64,000 nucleotides of DNA from positions 258,409,757-258,473,756 of the forward strand of contig CM022298.1 of the NCBI GenBank assembly GCA_011799875.1. The letters are read 5' to 3'. The notes under the pieces were generated by a model. That model was given only the letters and a program-made list of their open reading frames with translations, was not told the origin of the DNA and made no database searches. A program made the translations under genes and the position numbers. The stretch comes from Thinopyrum elongatum. Lineage: Eukaryota; Streptophyta; Magnoliopsida; Poales; Poaceae. Shown here piece after piece: positions 21,219 to 30,799 of the stretch. The first letter of the stretch is position 1, and the number at the start of each line of letters is the position of its first letter.

Positions 21219-22798
21219 TGATACGTCTCCAATGTATCTATAATTTTTTATTGTTCCATGCTATTATATTATCTGTTTTGGATGTTTTATATGCATTAAT
21301 ATGCTATTTTATATTATTTTTGGGACTAACTTATTAACCTAGAGCCCAGTGCCAGTTTCTGTTTTTTCCTTGTTTTTGAGTTTTACAGAAAAGGAATATC
21401 AAATGGAGTCCAAACGGAATAAAACTTTACGATGATTTTTCTTGGACCAGAAGACATCCACGGAGCTTGGAGAGGGGGCCAAAAGAGTCCCGAGGACGCC
21501 ACAAGCCCTGAGGCCGCGCCCTAGGGGGGCGCCTCCCAGGCTTGTGGGCCCCTCTGGAGTCCTCCAACCCTAATTCTTGCACTAAAAATTCCCAAATATT
21601 CCTAAATGACCAGAAGCGTCCACCAAAATAGTTTTTCCACCGCCGCAAGCCTCTGTTCCCGTGAGATCTCATCTTGGGGCCTTTTTCGGCACCCTGCCGG
21701 AGGGGATTCGATCACGGAGGGCCTCTACATCAACCTTGCTGCCCTTCCGATTAAGAGTGAGTAGTTTACCACAGACCTACGGGTCCATAGCTAGTACCTA
21801 GATGGCTTCTTCTCTCTCTTTGATCTTCAATACAATGTTCTCCTCGATGTTCCTGGAGATCTATCCTCTGTAATCTTCTTTTGCGGTGTGTTTGTCAAGA
21901 TCCGATGAATTGTGGATTTATGATCAGATTATCTATGAATATTATTTGAGTCTTCTCTGAACTCTTTTATGCATGATTTAACATCTTTGTATTTCTCTTT
22001 GAATTATCGGTTTGGTTTGGCCAACTAGATTGGTTTTTCTTGCAATGGGAGAGGTGCTTAGTTTTGGGTTCAATCTTGTGGTGTCCTCACCCAGTGACAG
22101 TAGGGGTAGCAAGGCACGTATTGTGTTGTTGCCATCAAGGGTAAAAAGATGGGGTTTTCATCATATTGCTTGAGTTTATCCCTCTACATCATGTCATCTT
22201 ACTTAAAGCGTTGCTCTGTTCTTATGAACTTAAAACTCTAGATGCAGGCAGGAGTCGGTTGATGTGTGGAGTAATAGTAGTAGATGCAGAATCGTTTTAG
22301 TCTACTTGACACGGACATGATGCCTATATTCATAATCATTGCCCTGGATATCGTCATAACTTTGCGCTTTTCTATCAATTGCTCAATAGTAATTTGTTCA
22401 CCCACCGTATTATTTTCTTTCAAGAGAGAAGCCTCTAGTGAAACCTATGGCCCCCGGGTCTATTTTCCATCATATATTTTCAGATCTATAAACCACAAAA
22501 CCCAAAAATATCTCACTGCAATTTATTTGTTTTTACTTTGTTTTACGTTTTAGTTATCTTTTATATCTTTCTCTATTAGATCTCACTCTTGTTCAATACC
22601 GTGAAGGGATTGACAACCCCTTTTTCGCGTTGAGTGCAAGTGTTTGTTAGTTTGTGCAGGAGCATAGATTGCAGACTTGCTTGTGCCTCCTATTGGATTG
22701 ATACCTTGGTTCTTAACTAAGGGAAATACTTATCTCTACTTTGCTGCATCACCCTTTCCTCTTTAAGGGAAAAATCAATGCAAGCTCAAGAAGTAGCA
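21219..22798 (+). repeat. 5' LTR of element D
   Basis: 1,580 bp, starting TGATACGTCTCC and ending GAAGTAGCA, eleven bases before the primer site. The bases just outside (CCCGG, 21214-21218) lie in the region after the pol stop of B, into which D inserted. The start is nearly identical to that of the F LTRs (49045, 55560), but the rest has diverged. Confidence 0.8.
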
Positions 22799-22809
22799 GG
22801 AAGAATTTC

Positions 22810-22826
22810 TGGCGCCGTTGCCGGGG
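22810..22826 (+). other. Primer-binding site of element D, Asp tRNA type
   Basis: TGGCGCCGTTGCCGGGG, the site commonly found in Athila-lineage elements; the same sequence is at 50714-50730 in F, and a one-base variant lies on the minus strand of E at 43925-43909. Confidence 0.85.
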
Positions 22827-23034
22827 AGGTTCTACATCAAGCCTACCAAGTACCCATCAAAAACTCTCATCGCTTGCATTACATTATTTGCCTTTTGCCT
22901 CTCGTTTGCCTCTCCCAACTTCTAAAACATTTTCAGAAAAACATGAAAAGATTTGCCGTTTTATTCGCCCTTCTTTCTTTCGTCTTTTTCGTTTGCTTTT
23001 GCTTGCTCGTTTGCTAGATTGGTTTCTTGCCATC

Positions 23035-23925
23035 ATGTCTGAATCTGGGGAGTTTATCGTTGAAAAAGATAGCAATAATCTTGAGGGAGGTTTTAATGAT
23101 TTGACCAATAATGACCCTCATGAAGAAGAACCCACTATTATCCATACTAAAAAACTCCGTGTGGGTAGCGGTAATATTATTGGAAAAGGGGTGATTCAAG
23201 ATTTCTTTACTTGTGTCGGTACTTTACCTATGCTTGGGGGGGGGGGGGTCAATTCTGAATAAAACAATTAGTCTTGCGGATGCAATATCTTTGCTTATAG
23301 TTGAATTTGAAAGACAATTTATTCACATGCATCCATGCATACAAAGGCTTTTACTAGAATTTTCCAATATTCATGATCCTTCCATTAAACGTGTCACCAC
23401 TATATTTTTAGCTCATGAATTTAGATTCATCATGAAAGAAGATGGTGAAATATTTGCTCATTATAATATTAATGGTGGTTGTCCTCCTATAGAAGAGATC
23501 ATTTTTAATCAAGAAGAAACTAGGAGATTACAATGGTGGTTTGCTTACAATGAAAACCTATGAAAGATTAATGGTGGTTTGCTTACAATGAAAACCTAAG
23601 AAAGAAAGTTCCTACCGATGTTTTGATTGATAAAATTTCTGAGATCAATGACAATTTTTCTATACAAAATAATGGATTAGGGTTTGTGCTTAGGGATAGA
23701 CTTAGGGCTTGTAATCAAAGGAATGTTTACAATGAAGAAATAATTATCAAATACAAAGGGCCGAAGGAGGATCCTATTCCTCCCAAACTTGATCTTACAG
23801 ATCCATACCCTATCATATTTAGCCCCTTTGATTATTTTTGTTTTCCACAAAGAAAGCTTGCTACCGTGAGGAGGGAATATGAGATGAGTATGGATGATCT
23901 CCCTCGCCTTTATTACAATACCTAG
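23035..23925 (+). pseudogene. ORF of unknown function in non-autonomous element D
   Basis: Begins with MSESGEFIVEKDSNN and is acidic at its N-terminus. It is followed by a conserved-looking helical stretch (DAISLLIVEFERQFIHMHPC, AHEFRFIMKEDGEIFAHYN) and a Pro-rich C-terminal part ending LYYNT. It has no protease, polymerase, integrase or zinc-finger motif that I can see. Two lesions break it: a run of 13 G (23236-23248) where the frame must change, and a 38-bp tandem duplication (23532-23607) that adds stops and another shift. Similar ORFs occur in non-autonomous Athila-type elements as hypothetical proteins. I cannot assign a role. Confidence 0.5.
23532..23607 (+). repeat. 38-bp tandem duplication in the ORF of D
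   Basis: Two adjacent copies of a unit beginning AATGGTGGTTTGCTTAC; they differ at a few bases near their ends. Each copy runs into a stop, and the unit length is not a multiple of three, so the event broke the ORF. Confidence 0.85.
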
Positions 23926-25622
23926 ATCTATGTTTTATGCCTATCTAGGGGCGTTAAACAATAGCGCTTGTTGGGAGGCAACCCAATTTTATTTTTATGC
24001 TTTTTGATTTTGGTTCTGTTTTTCAATAAATACAAATTATTACCTCTGTAGTAATTGTGTTTTGGTGTTTTAATTAGTGTTTGAGCCAAGCAAGACCTTT
24101 GGGATGGTCTACGGTGATAGTTGACTTGGTCTTGCTGAAAAACAGAAACTTTTGCGCTCACTGCCGAAAATTCAGTAAATCGCAAAAACGTGATTTTGAT
24201 CTGAATGTTTTACACAAGATTGATATACTAATTTTCCAGGTTTTCCTAATTTTTCAGAATTTTTGGAGTTACAGAAGTGTACGTAATTTTCAGATTACTA
24301 CAGACTGTTCTGTTTTTGACAGATTCTGTTTTCTATGTGTTGTTTGCTTATTTTGATGAATCTATGGGTAGTATCGGGGGGTATGAACCATGGAGAAGTT
24401 GGAATACATTAGATATTTAACCAATATAAATAAAGATTGAGTTCACAACAGTACCTAAAGTGGTGATTTATTTTATTATACTAACGGATCTTATGAGATT
24501 TTTCTGTTGAGTTTTGTGTTGTGAAGTTTTCATGTTTTGAGTAAAGATTTGATGGACAACGGAATAAGGAGTGGCAAGAGCCTAAGCTTGGGGATGCCCA
24601 AGGCACCCCAAGGTAATATTCAAGGACAACCAAGCATCTAAGCTTGGGGATGCCCCGGATGGCATCCCCTCTTTTGTCTTTGTCTATCGGTAAATTTACT
24701 TGAGGCTATATTTTTGTTCACCACATGATATGTGTTTTGCTTGGAGCATCTTGTATGATATGAGTCTTTGCTTTTTAGTTTGCCACAATAATCCTTGCTG
24801 TACACATCTTTTGAGAGGGACACGCATGAATCATGAATTTATTAGAATACTCTATGTGCTTCACTTATATCTTTTGAGCTAGGCGGTTTGCTCTAGTGCT
24901 TCACTTATATCTTTTTAGAGCACGGCGGTGGCTTTATTTTATAGAAATTGTTGAACTCTCATGCTTCACTTATATTATTTTGAGAGTCTCTAAACAGCAT
25001 GGTAATTTTCTTAGGTTATGAATTTAGTCCTAATATGATGGGCATCCAAGAGGGATGTAATAAAAACTTTCATATAAAGAGCGTTGAATAAGATGAGAAG
25101 TTTGATTCCTTGCATTTGTTTTGAGATATAAAGATGGTGATATTAGAGTCATGCTAGTGAGTAATTGTGGATTGGTAGAAATACTTGTGTTAAAGTTTGT
25201 GATTCTCGTAGCATGCACGTATGGTGAACCATTATGGGATGAAGTCGGAGCATGATTTATTTTTTCATTGTCTTCCTTATGAGTGGTGGCCGGGGACGAG
25301 AGATGGTCTTTTCCTACCAATCTATCCCCCTAGGAGCATGCGTGTAGTACTTTGTTTCGATAACTAATAAATTTTTGCAATAAGTATGTGAGTTCTTTAT
25401 GACTAATGTTGAGTCCATGGATTATACGCACTCTCACCCTTCCACCATTGCTAGCCTCTTTAGTACCGCGCAACTTTCGTCGGTGCATTAAACCCACCAT
25501 ATACCTTCCTCAAAATAGCCACCATACCTACCTGTTATGGCATTTCTATAGTCATTTCGAGATATATTGCCATGCAACACCATTCCATTTTATTATGACA
25601 CGCACCATATTGCTTTGCATGA
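23926..25622 (+). other. 3' non-coding region of element D
   Basis: AT-rich, with no ORF of note. It contains one copy (about 24030-24770) of a module also found twice in F: a GAAACTTT-rich stretch, TTTTTGACAGATTCTGTTTT, and two purine boxes AAGCTTGGGGATGCC (near 24587 and 24642) that resemble the polypurine tract of F. The region continues beyond the inserted element C at 42277-42746, which has no gene either. Confidence 0.6.
25618..25622. repeat. Target-site duplication of element C, left copy
   Basis: CATGA directly before the 5' LTR of C; the identical CATGA follows the 3' LTR at 42272-42276. A perfect 5-bp duplication shows that C is a complete insertion with matched ends and not a recombinant. 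Confidence 0.9.
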
Positions 25623-26545
25623 TGTCGGTGCAACAAACCTTCGTGTGTGTTGCCCGGACTGTACACAGGCACGACGACAAGGAAGCAAACAGCACCAAGC
25701 ATTCAAGACAAAACCAAGCCAGAGAGATAGCCCTTTGAGGAATCAAGGGGCAGATCAAGAAGACTAAGACAAGCCAAGAGAACAAGATATCAATAAGGAA
25801 AAGCCTCCCTTGCCAGGCAGGCGAGCCTGGTCAGGTCGAGGCCACCCCGAAGACAAGTCCCAAGACTTCCCCGGCAAGCTTGTCGGGGCCGTTGGCGGCC
25901 TGCATCCTCGCCAAGACTCCACCACTCCACCGCATCGCAACACAAGTCATCCATCGGTGTGGTGTCGAGCCCCCAAATAGCTAAGTGGCTGTCATTTGGC
26001 ACGTGGCAGCAATTTAGAAGGAAGATCACCTCTATATGACACCCGTCCAGAGGCGTGTCAAGCAGACAGGTGGAAGGTAGCTAAGCAGCACGGCAGGCCT
26101 GCCGGGCCACATCCATAGCGTGACACCTAGTAGTGCATTTAATGCACTTTGTCCTAACTGCCAGAGTTAGGTATGATAGCACTGTTACCTATCTAATCAC
26201 TGGATAATGGCCGTTTTGCCATTGTGGTAACCCCTTAGCCTATAAAAGGAGGACCGTGGCAACCTTAGAAAGCATTCGGACCCTCGTATACTCAGACGTG
26301 CGTAGCTGCTCTCCCCAAGGCGACCTTACCGGGCTTGAGCGTTGCACGTTCTTCACGGTCCCTCCATCAATCCACCAAAGTAGGAGTAGGGTTTTACACT
26401 TCTCAGCGGCCTGAACCTGGGTAAAAACCACCAGCGTCATCACTGCCATGCTGTCCCATGGCCTCCGCTCTTTGTGCAATGCGACCTCCCCCTTGCCGAA
26501 CCACCAAGGGGCCGATGGCCCCATAGGTGGCCGTGTTCTACCACA
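25623..26545 (+). repeat. 5' LTR of element C
   Basis: About 923 bp from TGTCGGTGCAACAA to CTACCACA. The matching 3' LTR ends CTACCACGACA, so a few bases at this border have changed. It contains a TATA box and, after it (26383-26426), the GGAGTAGGGTTTTAC...GAACCTGGGTAAA box shared with the LTRs of A, J1, J2 and K. Confidence 0.85.
26241..26248 (+). promoter_or_regulatory. TATA box of the C 5' LTR
   Basis: TATAAAAG followed by GAGGACCGTGG; the 3' LTR has the identical arrangement at 41980-41987. Transcription of the element would start some 30 bp downstream, inside the LTR. Confidence 0.6.
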
Positions 26546-26552
26546 AATTCTT

Positions 26553-26569
26553 TGGCACGCCAGGTAGGG
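26553..26569 (+). other. Primer-binding site of element C
   Basis: TGGCACGCCAGGTAGGG, seven bases after the LTR. It is the same type as in A (minus strand 9843-9827). Confidence 0.7.
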
Positions 26570-26638
26570 GGGCGTGCGTGCCCGAACCTGAGGTTGTGAT
26601 CAGCGCATCGATCTGCATCATCGTCTTCTTCATCATCC

Positions 26639-28905
26639 ATGGCGCCCAAGAATAAGTCCGGCGCAACTGCTCACCCTTCCACCTCGAAGGCCCCCTCACA
26701 TGTAGCCACCGATACTGTGGGGGCTGCAGCAGCGTCGGGGGACGAGAACACCATGGGGAACATGACCAGCATAGGTGGCGTAGTCATCGTTCCCCCCGCG
26801 GCCAAGGCGGGAGCAAAAAACGCCGGAGGAGGGTGGCATCAACAGCATCTCGACGGCCGTGCTCTGCAAGGCGCAGGTGGGGAGAACATTCAGTCGCCAC
26901 CTCCCCAATGTACTGGAGGACACAGCCGCAGTGACAACGCTCGCTCTGGTGCGAACCGCGACCCCCGGCTGTCCCTGCTACAGGCGCGACGGCAGGGCAA
27001 GCGCATTCCCCAGGGCGGGATAACCAAGACGAGGCGCCGGACGGGGTCATCAACCCCCAGGCACACCCTTCTCACCACCGTACCACCGTGGCGGCTAGCT
27101 CGCGGCGACGAGAGCACGGTGCCGCCGCCACTAGTACTGGCAGGAGTCGAGCGACGTCACGGTCTGTGTTGTCGTCTATGCCAAGCACTGCTTTGGAAGC
27201 CATGGTGCGAGCTCAACTCCTGCTGAGATTCCCACCAGTGGCCGATCAAATGGATAAGTGGAGAGCCACCATCCAGAGTTTGATCGGTTTCGCTGAAGCG
27301 GGAGGATCACAGCGGGCAGATCCGCCGTGGCGCCCACAAGCAATAACCACAGCCCAAGTCACTGGCCAAGTCGACGGGGCCACTCCAACGGTGCAATCCC
27401 CTCCACGATAGCCAGCACAAAGGCTGCAACCAGAACCACGCAACCGGGAGCCTGACGAGGTATCGATGGCTTCATCTGACCCTCGGACCCGTCAAGATCA
27501 GCGGCAGGTCCTGGAAAATCGGCGGAGGGAAGACGCGCGCGTCACCATAGAACGACGCCGCGAAACCTGCCGCCAATCTGACAGGCGCAATGGTCCAGAC
27601 GACGACGAACCGGCGCCCAGTGAAGATGGATACTTGCCTTTCGAGGTTTAGGTGCCCTGCCTTCACTCGCGAGCTGCGGCTAGTCCGTTGGCCATCTGCC
27701 CGCGTTTTCAAGCCAGAAATACTAGAAAAGTATGATGGGAGGCTGAACCCGGCAGTGTTCTTGAGCATCTACGCCATCGCTGTTCAAGCTGCCGGAGGAA
27801 GAGATGAGAAGGTGTTCGCCAATTACTTCCCTTTGGCACTCAAGCCAAACATGAGGTTGTGGCTGATGCACCTCCCAGCGAATTTCATCTCATCATGGGC
27901 TGACCTGTGCAATGAGTTTGTTGGCACCTTCACGGGCGGCCATCAAGAACCAGGACGGCCCAGTGATCTGCAGCTCCTTCCATAAAAGGAATGGGCAAGC
28001 TTGTGGAAGTACATGCAGAGGTTTAGCCGGGTGCATAGGAACATTCCAGACATCCACCCGGCAGCTGTGAGTGCCGCGTTCCAGTCCAACATGCGCAACA
28101 GAAGGATACGTTCCAAGATGAACGTCTGGTTGCCCAAGACTGTGAATGAGATGTACACCTTGGCAGATAAGTGCACCCGCACAGAGGAAGGGAGGCGGCT
28201 CCCCGGGGAGGAGGATGGCATCGAAGTCGACTCAGAGGATGACGACGATGCCGCTGACCCGAAGAGGAAGAACAAGAAACGCAATAAGAAGCGCAAGGAA
28301 AAGGCAGTATTGGCTGTTGAGGGCTCTGGCACTCCTAGTACCGGAAAGAAGGCCAAGACCGAAGCCCCCCGGCAAAGAAGTTGCCGCGTGCACTGATTGT
28401 TGGGAGGATGCGGCGGCCGAAAAGGCTGGGAAGGCTGATGGACCATACAGCAAGATTCACCGGACCAAGGGCCATGATCTCCAAGAGTGTCACCAGGTTG
28501 ACCAACTAGTCAAGAAGCAGACGGCTGAGTACAAGAAGTGTGACAAGGAGAGAGACCAAGAAGTTATAGGCGGAAAGGGCTGAGGCAGCAGAGGAGGCCG
28601 CCGCGACAAGGTTCCCCGGCATCCGAAGAAGCCTGCAAGAGGCCGTGAGAAGAAAGAAGGCGATGACGAAAGTGATGAAGGGGATGAAGAGGAAACCAGT
28701 GAGCAAGAGTTCCAGAAGGCAACTGAGGCCTTGTGCATTGACGGAGGCGCATCTTTGCACTCCTCTCACCGCCAGCTCAAATAGTGGGCGCGTGAGATCA
28801 ATGCCGCGGAGCCAGCGGTAGACTCCCGAAAACCGCTCAAATGGTCCTACACGACCATCATCTTCGACGAAGAGGATCACCCTGACAGCACCATCGCGGT
28901 AGGGT
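26639..28905 (+). pseudogene. gag of element C
   Basis: The start ATG at 26639 lies about 70 bp after the primer site, and the N-terminal part (MAPKNKSGATAHPSTSKAPS) is open to about 26830 before the frame changes. The capsid core is readable at 27590-27985 (NYFPLALKPNMRLWLMHLP, ISSWADLCNEFVGTFTGGH), is stopped by TAA at 27983-27985, and continues in the same frame from 28001 (YMQRFSRVHRNIP, NVWLPKTVNEMYTLADKC). A slip in a C-run near 28367 moves it into the frame of protease; a CTDCWED...KIHRTKGHDLQEC segment follows, then TGA near 28580 and TAG near 28782. gag forms the particle; here it is clearly broken. Confidence 0.8.
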
Positions 28906-28907
28906 GC

Positions 28908-29588
28908 TTGCCATTCTTGGTTTCCCCAACAATCCGCAACCTCAAGGTCACGAAGATGTTGGTTGACGGTGGGGCCGGGTTGAATCTGATTTCCCCCAAG
29001 GTACTCAGCAAGCTGCAAATATCAAATGAGGAGCTCAAGGTTACTGGCACTTTCCAAGGGATCAACCCTGGCAGGAGTCGTCCTAAGGAAAAGATCACAC
29101 TGCCGGTGATGTTTGGAGGGGAATTGAACTACCGGACCGAGAAGGTTGTGTTTGATGTGGTCGATCTCCCCATGCCGTACAATGGGATCCTTGGTCGTCC
29201 AGCCCTGGCAAAATTCATGGCGGCATCCCACTATGCTTACAACACACTGAAGATGCCAGGACCGATGGGCGTCATCTCCATTCTGTCAGACAAGAAGGAC
29301 ACAATCATACGCGTAGATAAGATGTACCGATACGCAGTCGTTGCCGAGGCTGCGGAAGCTGGAGCTCCCGCCAGGGAAAACAAGAAAGGGAAGAAAACTA
29401 GCAGAGATACCGGCAAGGAATCCGGGAAGCGCACCTCTCCGGAGTGTGCTGCACCCGTCGATGATTTGCCGGAGAGCTCCACTAGCAAGAAGCCCAAGGT
29501 TGCCTCACCTGCTATGAAGAAGGTCCCGGCAGGGCTGGATGGAACTGATTGTACATTCACCATCAGCTCCACCCTCGATGACAAATAG
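28908..29588 (+). CDS. Aspartic protease domain of element C
   Basis: 226 open codons. The active-site block is MLVDGGAGLNLIS, about 20 residues in, followed by VDLPMPYNGILGRPALAKF and HYAYNTLKMPG near residues 85-125. It should cut the gag-pol polyprotein in the particle. The remaining residues are a Lys/Ser-rich linker. The frame is the same as that of the end of gag before it and of reverse transcriptase after it. It ends at TAG 29586-29588, which element B shares at the corresponding codon. There is no separate start context, so this is a domain of a polyprotein and not an independent gene. Confidence 0.75.
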   Translation: MPFLVSPTIRNLKVTKMLVDGGAGLNLISPKVLSKLQISNEELKVTGTFQGINPGRSRPKEKITLPVMFGGELNYRTEKVVFDVVDLPMPYNGILGRPALAKFMAASHYAYNTLKMPGPMGVISILSDKKDTIIRVDKMYRYAVVAEAAEAGAPARENKKGKKTSRDTGKESGKRTSPECAAPVDDLPESSTSKKPKVASPAMKKVPAGLDGTDCTFTISSTLDDK

Positions 29589-30709
29589 GAAAGCACGCTC
29601 GTTGCCTTCCTGCGAGCAAATGTAGATGTGTTAGCCTGGCAACCATCTGACATCCCCGGTGTTCCCAGGGAGGTAATCGAGCACCACCTAGCTGTCTGCC
29701 CTCATGCCCGGCCCGTCAAGCAGAAGGTCAGGAAACAAGCTTTGGAATGGCAACAATTCATTATCAAGGAGATCAAGAAACTTGAAGCAGCTGGTCTGGT
29801 CAGAGGAGTGTTGCACCCAACATGGTTGGTGAACCCAGTGGTGGTGCGCAAGGCGAATGGGAAATGGAGGCTTTGCATAGACTTCACAGACCTAAATAAA
29901 GCATGCCCAAAGGACCCATTCCCCCTGCCATGCATCGACCAGATCGTAGACTCCACTTCCGGGTGTGATCTACTTTCCTTCTTGGATGCATACTCTGGGT
30001 ACCACCAGATATTCATGTCCAAGGCGGACGAGGAGAAGACCACGTTCATAACCCCGTGTGGCACATACAGCTTCGTGCGGATGCCCTTCGGGTTGAAGAG
30101 CGCTGGATCCACTTTTGCAAGGCAGTGCAGATTGGTTTTGAGTCCCAATTGCATAGGAATATTGAAGCTTACATGGATGACATAGTGGTCAAGACCAAGG
30201 AAAAGTCAACTCTTATTCAAGACTTGGAAGAGACCTTTGCGAACCTACACAAGATCAACTTGAAGTTAAAACCTGAGAAGTGTGTGTTTGGCGTTCCCTC
30301 CGGCAAGTTGCTTGGTTTCTTTGTGTCCCACCGAGGGATAGAGGCCAACCCTGACAAGATCAAGGCGATCGAGCAGATTCAAGCACCCAAGACAGTCAAA
30401 GACGTGAGGCGCCTAACCGGATGTGTTGCCGCATTGAGTAGGTTCATTTCCAAGTCTGCCGAGCGTGCCTTATCGTTCTTCAAAATTTTGAAGAAGGCAG
30501 GGCCAATGAAGTGGACCCCGAAAGCAGAAGTAGCGCTGCGAGACTTGAAAGCCTATCTTTCCTCTGCTCCCACCATGGTCGCTCCTAAACCACAAGAGTC
30601 GTTGCTACTGTACTTAGCGGCAACCAATCAAGTGGTTAGTGCAACGTTGGTGGCACAGCGAGAAGTAGATGAAGGAGTAGCCGCAGCTACTGTCCTTCCC
30701 AGAGAATGA
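29589..30709 (+). pseudogene. Reverse transcriptase of element C
   Basis: Starts in the frame of protease right after the shared TAG. Landmarks are RLCIDFTDLNKACPKDPFPL, DAYSGYHQIFMSKADEE and RMPFGLKSAGSTFAR, then a frameshift near 30120. The catalytic box AYMDDIVVKTKEKS and the thumb (GCVAALSRFISKSAERA) are in the second frame, which stays open to 30709 and includes the start of the first RNase H (LLLYLAATNQVVSATLVAQ). Both catalytic Asp residues are present. Apart from the one frameshift, the polymerase domain is well conserved with B. Confidence 0.8.
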
Positions 30710-30799
30710 AGTGAACCCCTCCCGACAGGGTCCGGTGCAGATCAGGAGAAAGAAGAGTAGGATAACAGAGACAATTCCAAGACCGCGGCAAAGAAGAAG

